Assembly (NCBI GenBank): GCA_006538405.1
Contig: BJKQ01000005.1
Location: 2,542,001-2,606,000, forward strand
DNA from: Hansfordia pulvinata
Lineage: Eukaryota; Ascomycota; Sordariomycetes; Xylariales
Direction: 5' to 3'
DNA: 64,000 nt
Part shown: positions 12,690-25,116 of the stretch, piece by piece
How positions within the stretch are numbered: the stretch's first letter is position 1
Layout of the letters: every line of letters starts with the position of its first letter
The notes under the pieces: generated by a model
Databases searched by the model: none
Told to the model about the DNA's origin: nothing
The model's input: the letters and a program-made list of their open reading frames with translations, nothing else
Made by a program: the position numbers and the translations under genes

Positions 12690-13740
12690 TTGGTACCTAG
12701 GTAGATAGGTAGGTACTCGTAGTTGGAGGAAGCGGAGAGAAATGGATCAAGACAGCCCTATAATGCTGCGGCTGCGGCTGCGACTGCGACTGCGACGGCC
12801 GCTGCCGCTATACCCGGCAAGACAACCTAGAAGCCGAATGAATCCCGAGTCCACCATTGGAACGCGTGGACTCGGCGGCGGGGCGCAGGCACAGGCAACC
12901 GACGGCCCGAGACGAGATGGTTGAAGATGGGCAGAGGGCGTCAGCCGCCTGTTTTCCCCCGTCACACACCGTCTGTCGGTGGCCGAGAACACCGGCGCCA
13001 ATGGATGCACCTGTGGGCTATGGATGTACTTCTAGAAGAAATGGGCAGGTAAGGATGTAGATACGGTACCTACCTAACCTACTTCATGTTTTCTGACACC
13101 CGCTGATAGGCAGTGGACGGATACTCGTACTTCCAGTATCTGCTGACAGCGAGAGCCCCATCCCACGCCATGTACTGTCCGGCTGTGACGTATCCGTACA
13201 TGAATGCCAGATGGATGGATCCATTCGGTCAGGTCCAGTGCTCGTGAGTACCTACGTAGCAGCTAAAGGCCGAATGGAAGTTGAGGCGGCTTTACTCGTA
13301 TTGGGTACATCAAGTAAGGTATGTAAGTAGATTACCTACTTACCGTAGGTATCCAGGTACCTCGTGAGTTGTTTGAAGTCATCCCCGAAGGATGTCCACT
13401 TCCATGTTAGCAAGGTCAATGGAGCCCGAGAATCGCGAGAGTGTGCACGAGTACCTACGTACCTCTGCCTGTACCGTACCTCTTTGGCCTTTTCCCACAC
13501 AGCCACACAACCACATCGACGCCGACAACCTGTCCACACAGACCACGACCCCGGCGGCAATGAGTCAACTCGGCAGCCTTCGCCATCGGCACACACTAGT
13601 TGGTATGAATTCATTGGATGTCTCCGTATCAACTAACCACTACGAGAAGGGGCCCGCAGCTTTCTGGAAGGCTACCTAAGGTTATTATCTTAGCACCTTA
13701 GGAGGTAGGTAGGGTGTTAGGTCACTACCTCCGCTGCCAG
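12690..13740. repeat. Patch rich in GGTACC, CCTAGG and TAGGTA words
   Basis: Overlapping short words built from TACC/GGTA and CCTA/TAGG recur many times here, for example near 12692, 12708, 13066, 13250, 13330, 13355, 13450 and 13690. They are interleaved with TACTCGTA octamers at 12714, 13122 and 13293. This is a dispersed oligonucleotide enrichment, not a tandem array. No reading frame crosses it. Confidence 0.6.
12765..12796. repeat. CTGCGG/CTGCGA imperfect hexamer repeat
   Basis: Tandem CTGCGG followed by CTGCGA units, directly visible, in noncoding DNA. Confidence 0.8.
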
Positions 13741-14252
13741 TAGCCCTGTGGGCATCGGCAGTAGGACTCTCGCACTCGGACCTCCGAGCCCTCCCTTCGA
13801 CTTCGACTGGACCATCAGCAAACATTTCAAGTCTCTGCGGCACTGCCTAACTCCAGGTAAGGGTAAGGCAACCAGCCCTGCCAGCTCTTGTCCCTATACC
13901 GTGTTCCTGACTTTGCGAACCCCAGGCCTGTCTCTCTGAACGTCAACTCGAATCCATGGTCGATAAATATCCCGCCGTTGTCTGCCCTGGCCGGCCCTCT
14001 CTGGGCACTTGAGCTCTGCTTTTGTTATCCGTCTCGCTGGACACTCTTCTACACTTGGCAAATAGAGCTGGGCCCATCAGATACCCGGGTCTTGACTTGG
14101 GATCAGCTTCGCTTCCACTGCCAAGCCAGCCCAGCCAGAAGCAAACCCCAATTGACTCGAGCAGGCAGTATACTGTTCCGCGGACCAGATTCAGACCGGG
14201 CGTGTAGCTCTCCTATACAGGCTGACTTGCACTCCGCCTCACACACACAGCC

Positions 14253-17200
14253 ATGTCTGCCCACCACCACGGCAGCACCAGCAGCAGCGGCCGACCGCCG
14301 ACGATCCGCTTCCTCCTCGACACAGTCTCCCCCCTGTGGTCGTCGCCGTCGTCATCTTTGTCGTCCTCGCACGCGGCCCCGTTCGCCGCCTCCGCCGTCA
14401 ACATGGAATACACCGACACGCTGGTCCTGGCCTCGACGGCCGCGGGCCTGGGGCTCGTCGGCCTCCTGACCGCCCCGGCGCTTCTCAGCATAGCTTCTTC
14501 CCTGCGGCAGTGGCGCAATCGGAACAGCAACAGTAGCAGCAACAGTAGCAGCACTGAGCACAACAGTAACAACAATCACAAATACGACCCAGACGCCATC
14601 TACGAGGACGCCGACGGCAGGAGCTCGCCCGAGGCGCAGGCCGCCTTCAGCACCGCGCCCGCCAAGTGGGCAATCCTGGTGCTGGCGGCCGTGGGCTTCG
14701 GCCTGGCCTTTCTCGCCGCCGTCCTGACCACGCTGAGCCCCGTGGGCGTCGGCGACGGCCTGTTTTTGGAGAACTGGCTCGCCGTGGGCATATGGGTGAG
14801 CTCCTTTCTATTTCTTACCTTGTCAAATCCAGCTCCCACCTCCCCTTTCCCCCTGTCGTGCGTGAGTTGGGCTTGCTGACAAGGACTGCCCTCGCGCGCA
14901 ACCAACCAGAACCTCCTCATCGTCCAGGCCATCTGCATCATGGCCACCCGGGACTCGGTCGCCGCCTACGGCCTGGGCCACTACACGGTCTTCTCGTGCG
15001 CGGCGCTGGCCGCCGCGCGCGCCGTCCAGGACGCGCACGTCGCTGGCGACCTCCTGGGGCGGCAGGGCCAGACGGGCGTCCTGGCGCTGCGGGTCGCCGA
15101 GACGGCGGCGGCGGCGGCCCTGGCCCTGGCGGCCTGGTCGATCCCGCGGCGCCCAGACGTCTTTGTCACCCGCAATGAGGGCGAGGGCGGGGAAGAGGGA
15201 GAGAAAGACGGGAAAGGCAGACTGGTGGACCGGGCGCTCACGGCGTCGGCCTGGAGCCGGTGGACGTGGAGCTGGCCCGAGGAGATCCTGCGGACGGCGG
15301 CGGCCAAGAAGAACCTCGACCTGAGTGACCTGCCGCGGCCCGACCACCGGACGCGCGCCGCCGAGACGACGCATAGCTGGGAGGCCGGCGAGGGCAGGCC
15401 CACCGGTGGCAGCAGCACCGGTAGCGGGAGGCCGCTGTGGGTGGCGATCCTGCGGCAGCACAGGTACAAGTTCGCGCTGCAGTGGGCGCTGACGCTGGTC
15501 ACGGCGGTCCTCAACTTTGCGCCCCAGTACTGCGTGCTGCAGATCTTGCAGAGGCTCGAGCGGCGCGGCAGTCTTCCGGGGGGCGGCGACGACGACGACG
15601 ACGACGCGGGGACGGGCCAGCAGCGCCGGGGCCTCGACGCGTGGGTGTGGGTGCTGGGCCTGGCCGTGTCCGTGGTCGCCTTCTCGTGGGTCGAGTCGTG
15701 GAACTTCTGGATGTCGTACTCGAGCATCCGGCTGCCGCTGCGGGCGCAGCTGTCGTCGCTCATCTTCCAAAAGTCGATGAGGCGCAAGGACATGAAGGGG
15801 GGCAAGTCTGAGGACGACGACGACGATGAGGAGTCGGTTAAGAAGAACAAGGGCGGAGACGACAATGACAGCAGCCGCGACGATGACGACGACGACGACG
15901 ATGACGAAGACGATGAAGACCCCACCAAGAGCAAGCAGACGACGGTCAACCTCATCGGCGTGGACACGGACCACGTGTCGGACTTTGCGGCGTGCAACTT
16001 CTGGATCCCCAACAGCGTGGCGACGCTGGTGGTGTCGCTGGTGTTCCTGCTGCAGCTGCTCGAGTGGCCGGCGCTCGTGGCGGGGTGTGCGGCGTTCGCG
16101 GCCGTGATGCCGCTCAACATTGTCTTCTCGCGGCGGTACGCGGCGGCGCAGGACCGGCTGATGAAGATCCGCGACGCCAAGATGGGCGTCGTGTCCGAGA
16201 TGCTGCAGGGCATCCGACAGATCAAGTTCGCGGCGCTCGAGCCGCAGTGGGAGCGCAAGGTCGGCGAGGTCCGCGGCCGCGAGCTGGCCGCCGTCTGGGA
16301 CGTCTTCCTCAACGACGCCATCCTCATCTTCTGCTGGGTCGGCAGCCCCATCCTGCTGGCCGCCGCCTCGCTGGCCGCCTACGCCCTGCTGCACGGCAGC
16401 CTGACGCCCTCGGTCGCCTTTGTCAGCCTCGGCGTCTTCAAGAGCCTCGAGACCAGCCTGTCCGTCTTGCCCACCATGACCACCGAGGGTATGGACGCCT
16501 GGGTTTCCGTGAAGCGCATCGACCGCTACCTGCGCAGCCCCGAGATCGAGAAGGTCACCACCGACGCGGCCGACGGCGACGATATTGTCCTGGAAGGCGC
16601 CTCGATCGCGTGGCCCGCTCAGGAGAGCAAAAGTAACAAGACCACCACCACCGCGGAAGAACAAGAAGAAGAAGAAGAGACGGAGCGGTTCGTGCTGCGA
16701 GACGTCAACGTCGCCTTCCCTCACGGCGAGCTGTCTGTCATTTCCGGCAAGACGGGCGCCGGGAAGAGTCTGCTGCTGGCCGCCGTGCTCGGCGAGGTCG
16801 ACCTGCTCTCGGGCGCCATCCGCATGCCCCCGGCGCCCGTCCCCGACGAGCGCCACGACGACCGCGCCAACCGGGACAACTGGACGCTGCCCGGCGCGGT
16901 GGCCTTCGTGGCGCAGATCCCGTGGATCGAGAACGCCACCGTCCGCGCCAACGTCACCTTCGGCCTGCCGCACGACGAGCGGCGGTACCGCGACACGCTC
17001 GACGCGTGCGCGCTGGCGCGCGACGTGGCCATGTTCGCCGACGGCGACGAGACGGAGATCGGCGCCAACGGCATCAACCTGAGCGGGGGCCAGAAGTGGC
17101 GCATCTCGCTGGCCCGCGCCGTCTACTCGCGCGCCGCCGTCCTCGTCCTCGACGACGTCTTCAGCGCCGTCGACGCCCACGTCGGCCGCCACATCTTCGA

Positions 17201-19673
17201 GCGCTGCCTGACGGGGCCCCTGGGCGCCGGGCGCACCCGCATCCTCGTCACGCACCACGTCGCGCTGTGCCGGCCGCGGACCAAGTACCTGGTCGAGCTC
17301 GGGGGCGACGGCAACGTCCTGCGCGCGGGCCTCGTCCCGGAACTCGGGGAGGAGGCGGGCGAGCGGCCAGCGCGCGGAGATGACGGCGACGTCGACGAAG
17401 AAGAGGACGCAACCGCGGTCAACTCGGAGGAGACGTCGCAGGCCGGCGGCGAGGTGCGCAGAAGAGGAAAAGGAGGGGCAGATCAGGAAGACGGCCCCAA
17501 GCTCACCAAGACGGCCTCCAAGGCAGACACGCCGCGCAAGTACGTCGAGGAGGAGGCGCGCGCCGAGGGTGCCATAGATAAGCGCATCTACCTCAAGTAT
17601 CTCGAGGCGAGCGGCGGCTGGCCGTTCTGGATCGGGGTACTGGCCATCTTCCTGCTCGTCGGCGGCCTGGAGCTCGGGAGGTCGTGGTGGGTCAAGATCT
17701 GGACCGACTCGTACGACCAGCCGCCGCCGCAGACTTGGACCTCGGCGGCGGCGGCGGTCGCAGCCCCCTTTTCCACCCCAGGCCCCTTTTCTGGCCCCGC
17801 CCCGATTTCTCACCAGGCCGTCCTGACGGACCTCCACTCGGCCGCCCAGCCGCCTGCAATCCTCCTGGCCCTCGAAGCAACCCAGCACAGCCTCCCGTTC
17901 TACCTGGGTATCTACCTGTTGCTGGCGGTGCTGTTCTGCCTGGTCGACACGGCGGGCTACGTGTACGTGTTCCTGGGCTCGCTGCAGGCGTCGCGCCGCC
18001 TGTTCGCTCGCCTGAATCACGTGGTGCTGCACGCGCCGCTGCGCTGGCTGGACACGGTGCCCGTGGGCCGGATCCAGAACCGCTACACGACCGACTTCTT
18101 CAAGGTCGACGAACACCTGGCCTACTCGCTGGCGTTCGCGGTCAACTCGCTGCTCAACCTGGTCGGCTCCGTCGTGGCCGCGCTCGTCGTCTCCCCCTAC
18201 GTGCTGGTGCTGACGTTCGTCCTCGTGGGCACGGGGCTGCGGTACGCCGTCAAGTACCTGCACGTGGCGCGCCCGATCAAGCGGCTCGAGAGCACGGCCA
18301 AGTCGCCGGTGTTTGAGCAGTTCGGCACGGCGCTGGCGGGGGTGGCGACGATCCGCGGGTTCGGGCGCCCGCACGTCTACGTGGCGCGCATGCACGCCAT
18401 GATCGACGACTGGACCGCGACGAGCTGGTACCTGCTGCTGTTCAACCGGTGGATGGGGTGGCGGATGGCCGTCATCGGCTCGCTGTTCGCCAGCTTCGTG
18501 GCGGCCTGCGTCCTGCTGATCCCGGCCATGGACGCGGCGCTGGCCGGGTTCGCGCTGGCCTTTGCGCTCGAGTTCTCCGAGAACCTGCTGTGGACGATCC
18601 GCAACTACGCCGACCTCGAGCTCGAGATGAACGCCGCCGAGCGCGTCGTCGAGTACACGGAGCTGCCGACGGAGGACGCCGGGGGCGCGGCGCCGCCGGC
18701 CGCGTGGCCCACGGACGGCCGGGTCGAGGTCGAGGACCTGGTCGTCGCGTACGCGCCGGACCTGGAGCCCGTGCTGAAGGGGGTGACGTTCGACGTGCGG
18801 GGCCGGGAGCGCGTGGGCGTCGTGGGGCGGACGGGGGCGGGCAAGTCGTCGCTGACGCTGGCGCTGTTCCGGTTCCTCGAGGCGCGGTCGGGCCGCATCC
18901 GCGTGGACGGGCTGGACATCGCGGGGGTGCCCCTGCGCGACCTGCGCGGCCGCCTGGCCATCATCCCGCAGGACCCGGTGCTCTTCTCGGGCACGGTGCG
19001 CTCCAACCTGGACCCCTTTGACGACCACACCGACGCCGAGCTGTACGACAGCCTGCTGCGCGTGCACCTGATCAGCGAGGAGGAGATGGAGCAGGCCACT
19101 TGTTCTTCTTCTTCTGCTTCTGCTGCTGCTGCTGCTGGCCCGTCTGCCCCCTCGACGGCGCCCCCGAGCGGCACGGCGACGCCCACGACCAACGCCGCGA
19201 AGAAGAACAACGCCAACCCCTTCGCCTCCCTGGGCTCCCCCGTCTCCGAGGGCGGGCTCAACCTGTCCCAGGGCCAGCGGCAGCTGCTCTGCCTGGCGCG
19301 CGCGCAGGTCTCGCGGCCGCGCCTGATGGTCCTCGACGAGGCCACCAGCGCCGTCGACATGCGCACCGACGCGCTGATCCAGCGGGGGATCCGGCGCGAG
19401 TTCGCGGGGTCCTCCCTGCTGGTCATCGCGCACCGCCTGAGCACCATCGCCGACTTTGACCGCATCCTCGTGCTGAGCGACGGGCGGGTCGCCGAGTTCG
19501 GGACGCCGAGGGAGCTGTGGGAGAAGAAGGGCGGGGAGGACGGGGAGGAGCAGGGGATGTTCCGCGCCATGTGCGAGGAGAGCGGGGAGAGGGAGAGGCT
19601 GCGGGCGATGTGCCTGGGCGAGGTTGAGGGTGGTGGTGGCGGCGGCGGCGGTGATGGTGCTGCCGCCGCGTGA
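14253..19673 (+). CDS. ABCC (MRP/YBT1-type) ABC transporter, full length
   Basis: Two exons, 14253-14795 and 14910-19673, give 1768 residues. ABCC proteins export organic anions, glutathione conjugates or bile-acid-like compounds; fungal members sit in the vacuolar or plasma membrane. Order: an N-terminal TMD0 of about five hydrophobic segments, TMD1, NBD1, TMD2, NBD2. NBD1 has Walker A GKTGAGKS (near residue 794), LSGGQ (near 905) and Walker B VLVLDDVFSAVD, with Asp where the catalytic Glu would be; this degenerate first site is usual in ABCC. NBD2 has GRTGAGKS (near 1487), LSQGQ (near 1633), LMVLDEATSAVD and the switch IAHRLST (near 1687). Odd points are an Asp-rich insertion of about 40 residues in TMD1 (DNA 15811-15930) and a Ser/Ala/Pro-rich insertion of about 50 residues in NBD2 before LSQGQ. 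The second intron boundary is set by frame continuity (GIW joins NLLIVQ). Substrate is not predictable from the sequence. Confidence 0.94.
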
Positions 19674-20496
19674 GGTTGGTTGGAACTGGGTGTTGTCTGG
19701 TGAAGTCCGGTTGGGTACACACATGACGTGTCGAGATCTCTTTTCTGTCTTTTCTTCTTTGCACGTTTTTTTTCTTTTGCAAGTTCCTGCCCTTTACTTT
19801 TCATGTGTCGTTTTTGTCTTGCCCTCCTTTCTTGTGTACGTCGCTTCGAGAGGGTATCTTTATTATCGCTCTGCTAAAAGCGTATGGTCGACTTATCGGA
19901 TAGAAATATACATGTCTCTTTTCACTCCGCCTGCCTGTCTGTCCCGACCAACAGTTGTCTGCTCTCTACTGTGCGCACCAGTTCATATGAAAACCACGTG
20001 ACCGATTCTGCCACCTGCCTCAAATCTACCGCCTGGGGCATACCCGTGGAAGGTGCGACCGTGAAAGGGGGACATGGTACTTGGAGGCAGAATAGACCGA
20101 CCGGCAGACTCTTCCCCCTCGCATCATTATTACCAGGTTGAGAGATCCAGCCATCTACTTCCTCCGCTCCGCATCTGTAATTACTCTCCCAGCCTCAACC
20201 TTTGCCATCTGCTTCACTCGCTCCGGACCGAGTGGTAGGCCGACATGCCCGACCCGGGCCGCGGATCGTCCGCCCACGGCGACGGCGGCACGCCGAGGTG
20301 TCTGTTGCCGCTGCTGTGGCTGTTGCCCACGCGAACGCGAAATGGGGGCTCATCGTCAGCGAACGTGGCAACTGAAAGCACCTCGGGGGTTAGGCAGGGG
20401 TGGCTGGAGGCCCTCCTCACCTAATCGTCAACTCCGCGCCCTCATCACCGTCCTCATCCGCGTCCTCGCGCCCCGCCGTCCGCGTCCGCTCCCGGC
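19674..20496. other. Convergent 3' regions of the ABC transporter and b561-like gene
   Basis: Sequence between two stop codons of genes that point at each other. It is T-rich just after the transporter stop, as expected of a 3' untranslated region. An alternative last exon of the neighbouring minus-strand gene could extend to 20417 (see that entry). Nothing else is seen. Confidence 0.5.
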
Positions 20497-23278
20497 TCAA
20501 CCGCTCGCCACCGACGGCGCCGTTGCCGTCGGCAGCCCCCTCGCCGCCGCCACCGCCGCGGCGGGCCCCGAACCCCGGCGACGCGTGCTCGGCCTCCGGC
20601 ACGGCAGCAGCAGTAGAGCCCTCCCTCTTCTTCGTCTCCCCCGCAGCAGCGGCAGCGGCGAAGCCCGCCCCAGCCGCCTTCGCGGGGACATCACCACCAC
20701 CATCATGGCCCCCCAGCCCCGAAGAACCCACCACTCCGCCAGGACGACGCCCACGCCCGCCGCCCACAGGCTGTGCACGACGGCCGCCAGCACCGCGACG
20801 ACCGCCATGCTGACCTGGTTCGCGATGCACAGCGAGACGGAGCGCAGGTCGTCCACGCCCGTGACCCACGCCGCGAGCGCGAGGCCCAGCAGCGCGGCGT
20901 TGGCCAGGCCCGCGGACGCCGCCAGCGCGGCCCCCTTGCGCCGCTCGCGCCGGGCCTTGGTGCGCGTCGGGGGCGGGAGGCGCGGGATGGCGGACAGGGA
21001 GCGGCGGCGGCGGTGGAGGGGGTTGAGGGGCAGGGCTAGGAGGGTCAGGACGAAGAGGACCAGGCCTATTATCTACATTCGGGGCCGGGTTTGTTAGGTG
21101 GAGATCAGGTATGCGGTAAGAAAGGGGGGGGGGGTGGGAGGCGCTTACACCGTGCGGTGTGCGAAAGTGCGGCGCGCCGCCAGTCGACAGGACGCCGAGG
21201 ACGAGCCCCGTGATGGACAGGACGGGCAAGGCCAGCAATTGCAGGCCGCTAACCCACCGACTGATAGCCGCAGGAGAACTGCCCATGGCGCCTGGCTTGC
21301 CGACAGCGGCGCACAGGCGCTGGACGGCGTCGAGGACCAGGGCGGTGGGGAAGATGGCTTGGAAGGCGACGAGCATGATGACGACTGTGTTCTCGGGGGG
21401 GTCAGTAAGTGAAGGAAAGAGTGTAGTGCTATGGTTGTGCTGACGCATAGTACAGAGAGAAGTATTCAAGGGCAGAACTAGAGGAGAGTCACAGAAAAGG
21501 GAAAGGGCTCAACAAAACAGTGCAAATCGAGACAAGACCGCAAAAGGGCAGAAGAAAGAGGGGAACCCACCATGCCCGGCCAGCAGCCCAACGAACCTCA
21601 TCACCGGCAGCCCGTTCACCGCGACCGACATGTCAGCCAGCCCGATCTCGTAGTAGTTGGCGCCGCTGCGCACGACGACGTCAATGTCCGGCAGCGTCGC
21701 GTCCGCAAAGTCGGGCAAGCTGGGGACGACCTGGTCTCCACCCTCGGAGGATAGAAGGGCCAGCAGCGCGGCCGCGGAGCCGCCAACGCCGGAGCACGAG
21801 AGTCCGCCGATGGCGCCCCGTGCCAGCGCCGAAGCGATGTGGCTCGTTTTGCTGGCGTTGGCCAGCAGCACCGGCTCCTGGGGCGTGAAGCGCGCGGCGC
21901 CGGGGGCCGGGACCAGGATGCCGCGGGCGTCGAAATGTCCCTGTCCTCGCCGTGCGCTATCTGTCGTCAATAGGGAGGAGGACTCAGGAGTTGTGGTTTC
22001 GATGGACCTCTTCTTTCGCCTCTGCTCCGCGTCGTCGCCGCCGCCGCCGCTGATCGTCGCCGTGATGCCGACCGTCCCGTTCCCGACGCCCAGCAGGCCC
22101 AGGACGAGGCCCGCCAGCTGCGCCGCCATGCCGCGCGAGAACGAGTACACAATGGCCCCGGCGCCTTTGGGGTCGTCGAACAGCGCCGTGTTGTTGGTGG
22201 GCGTGTCCTCGAACAACCCGCTGCCGCCCTCTGTCCCACCATCGCTCCCACCGCCACCGCTGCCGTACAAGACAGGCTTGACGACCGCCCCGAGCCCGTC
22301 GGCGACGCCCGCGCCCGCGCCGCTCACCAGCTCCGCCAGGCTGAGGCCGGACAGGAAGTCGTCGGCCTTGCTCGCGGCGGCCGCGGGGACCACGACGTCG
22401 GCGAGCCCGCGGCCCATCTGGCGGGAGACGGCGTTCAGGCCGTCGGAGGCGTTGGCGCCGGACGCCCTCCTGACGGCGTCGTCCGCGAGGGAGGCCGCCC
22501 CTTCCGGGGAGGTGGCGTTGAGGGCGGCGGCGGCGCCCTGGCCGAGCCCGACGCCGGCGAAGAAGGCCGGGTCGGCAAAGGGGGTCAGGTTGCCGTAGAG
22601 CAGCTGCTCGGCGTCGGCGAGCAGGGCGGTGTCGCCGCCGGCGCCGTTGAGGAGGTTCTGGAAGCCGGCGAGGAGGGAGGAGGGGTCGCCGTTGCCGACG
22701 CAGCTGAAGGCGTCGAGGAAGGAGGAGAGGAGGCCGTTGAGGTCGCCTTCAGACGAGGGGGTGGTTGTGGAGGTTGGGGAGGCGGAGGAGGAGGAGGAGG
22801 AGGAGGAGGAGGAGGTGGCAGAGGAGGACGAAGAGGAGGATTTGGAGGTTGTATTGGAGGTAGAGGCTGGGGAAGAAGGGGAGGATGTCGGAGAGGGTTC
22901 GTTGGTGCCGGTCTCTTCGTTTGTGGTTGAGGACGGTGCTGGGGTTTCTGGTCCGGCCTCGGTTGTGGGAGAGGTCGATGCCGGCGACGACTCGGGGGAG
23001 GCGGGCGACGAGGTCGAGCTGGCCGGCGTCTCGGCCGGGGCGTCGGCGTCTGTCGTGGCTCTGGGCAGGAGGTGGTGGTCGTCGTCGTCTTCGTTGTCGC
23101 TTGGGCCATGGGCAATGCCTACCGGCCCAAACATTGGGGTCGTCTGGGCTTCATTGGCGATTCGAATATCGACATGGCCAAGCTGCTGGTCGGCGAGCGT
23201 CAACGAGAGGACAAGACAACTCCAGACGGCGGAGACGATAAAGAACCGCCGCCGGCGGAGTGACGTGGTTGTCGACAT
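20497..23278 (-). CDS. Ser/Thr-rich secreted ectodomain with cytochrome-b561-like membrane tail
   Basis: Exons 23278-21571, 21384-21149 and 21072-20497 join in phase to 839 residues. Residues 1-29 form a signal peptide (RRRRFFIVSAVWSCLVLSL). A Ser/Thr/Pro-rich, probably O-glycosylated stretch (about 60-190) and a long Gly/Ala-rich ectodomain with N-glycosylation sequons follow. From about residue 565 the protein is membrane-embedded: GHGVVIMLVAFQAIFPTALV, WVSGLQLLALPVLSITG, then TPHG-IIGLVLFVLTLLAL-PLHRR. HG (H569), TPH (H647) and LHRR (H668) resemble the haem-ligand arrangement of fungal b561/DOMON proteins, but the usual His in the second helix is replaced (WVSGLQ). Electron-transfer activity is therefore uncertain. 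The C-terminus is unsure: another intron could shift into a frame ending at 20417 with an acidic tail. The ectodomain is not a family I recognise. Confidence 0.65.
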
Positions 23279-25116
23279 CGTTTCCCTTGTCTTCCCTCTT
23301 CGCTTTCTCCTGCTCAGAGATGGTCTGCCGTCAAAATTCCACACGGGCCAAGACCGAGCGAGGGAGCAGCGAGACGAGCCAAGCAAAAGTCAGGAGAAGA
23401 ACGAGGCGCCCGGGCACACAGCAGCCTGGCATTGTTTTATCCGCCCGACCATGCCGCCTTCCCCAATTCTCTGCCCCCTGCCCGCCGTCCGCTGGTGACA
23501 GATCTGCCCTCTCCATCTCCCCCCGCATCGCATCGCAGCCTCACCTCACCCCACCCCGGCCCGCGTCCGCGCTCTCTCTCGAGAAAGAGAGGAAAATTGA
23601 GGGTCGTGAGGAGAGGGGAGGCGGACGCAAAGACGACAGGCTGCCGAGGTAAGGTAGCCTCGGGACCGGGGTTGTGCGCATGTCGGACCGGGGGGTGGGT
23701 GTGTGTTTGCGGGTATGACTTCAGAATACGGGGGGCGGGGATTGGGGCGGCCCCGTGGGGTTGCGATCGGCTTACTGGTTGGAGCCTAGATTCCCATGCC
23801 GCCACGGCTGTCCGAGAGGTGTGTTGGGAGTACCCAGCCAGCATCGTGGTCTCTTTCTTCTTTCTCCTGTGGGTGGAACGCGGTCGTATAGGCGCGGGGC
23901 AAGAATGTCTTGACTTGCTAATCCTGTTCTATGCGTCGAGTCAACGTGGGAAACGGGCGATGACCAAAACAGATCCAGCTTATGCATACAGCGACAACTC
24001 ACAAACTCTCCTTTCTGTTTCTGTCACGAGTCTGCGGGGAACGAGGAAAGCGACAGGGGGGAAAGGGAAAGACAGGGGGAGGAGCATAGCACCCCTGAAG
24101 AGTGCCCCAGCGGCAGCACGTGCTGCCGATTCGAGAGGAGCATACTCAATGAGTAGGTCTCAGGGGAGGCATACGAGTAGCAGCGTCGCATTGTCCATCT
24201 ACGGAGTCTGATTTCCTGGTCCCGCATTGGAAGCGGCCTCTCGGCTCTCCGCAACCTGTCAGGGGCGGGCGGGGGGCGAGGAAAAATGCGGCGCGGATCC
24301 GGAGGGTTGCATCGCCCGGCGAACGCATTGACGAGAAACGCGCCTCGAATTATCCTCCGGGCCGTGTGCTATCACCATCGTGAAGCCACGCGATAGCGCA
24401 TGAACGCTGCTCATCTCGCGGGGCTCCAGGGCTTTGACGATGCTGCTCCAAGAGCGGGCACACAATGTCGGGCGTAGGCGCCTGGAAAGGGCGTCTCGAC
24501 CGCGCCGAGGACGACGCAGCAGACGCGGCCTTGCTTTCGTCACTAAACCAATCAATGTCATGGCAATTCACATTCGAGGCAGTGGCAGTGGCAGAGTGGG
24601 ACAGTATCGCGGAATAAGGACAGCTCTCTCTTTTTCATGGGCATTCTGACTGATGCCCGGGGCCTCTATATGCCCCACGAAGAGGATGGGGCCGACGAGT
24701 CTCGGCTCTCTCTATCTGTCTGCCTCTGAACATTTCTTCCAACCAACCCGGGGATCCGGTTCCCTTCTTGGTGCTCCTCACTCTCTCATCCCTTTTTCGT
24801 GCCCAGCAAATATATCCCACACACAGTGGGCTGTCTTCTGCGTATTGGAAGACAGGAGAACGGGTTTCTTCCTCCTCTGGAGACGCCCAACGCCTCTGCC
24901 GTGGGGCCTTTCTATTTTCTTCGAAAGGCCTTTTCTTTGTCCCTCCCTTCCTCTGTGGCCGTCTTTGTATATATAGGTCACGAAAACGTGACGAAGCATT
25001 CTACATGCTTCAAGAACGACCAGAGGAGAGAGGAGACAAAAACGGACCAGAACGAGAAACCAAACCAGCAAAACACCAACCAACGAACCAACGAACCAAC
25101 CAACGAAAACCCCTCT
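23279..25116. other. Intergenic gap upstream of the b561-like gene
   Basis: Contains the promoter side of the b561-like gene and the 3' side of the polyglutamine gene. One TACTCGTA octamer (reverse orientation) lies at 24172-24179. Open frames here overlap on both strands and match nothing recognisable. Confidence 0.45.

Larger units (their letters stand above)
4686..14252. other. Long gene-poor region (about 9.6 kb)
   Basis: No gene could be supported on either strand. Open frames here are short or overlap in several frames at once (for example 5545-6757 and 7715-8854) and show no family motif, signal peptide or plausible splice chain. The region holds nine of the TACTCGTA octamers (5268, 6867, 7415, 7774, 8632, 11842, 12714, 13122, 13293), a 21-base C run, a GAATT microsatellite and a patch rich in GGTACC/TAGGTA words. 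The stretch 9500-10500 looks more AT-rich than its surroundings. Old transposon debris or a noncoding transcript cannot be excluded by eye. Confidence 0.5.

Noticed and set aside
14823..19724. A 1633-codon open frame antisense to the ABC transporter
   Set aside because: It mirrors the transporter exon. Strong GC bias at third codon positions removes stop codons from the antisense frame. The sense strand has all ABC motifs; the antisense product has none.
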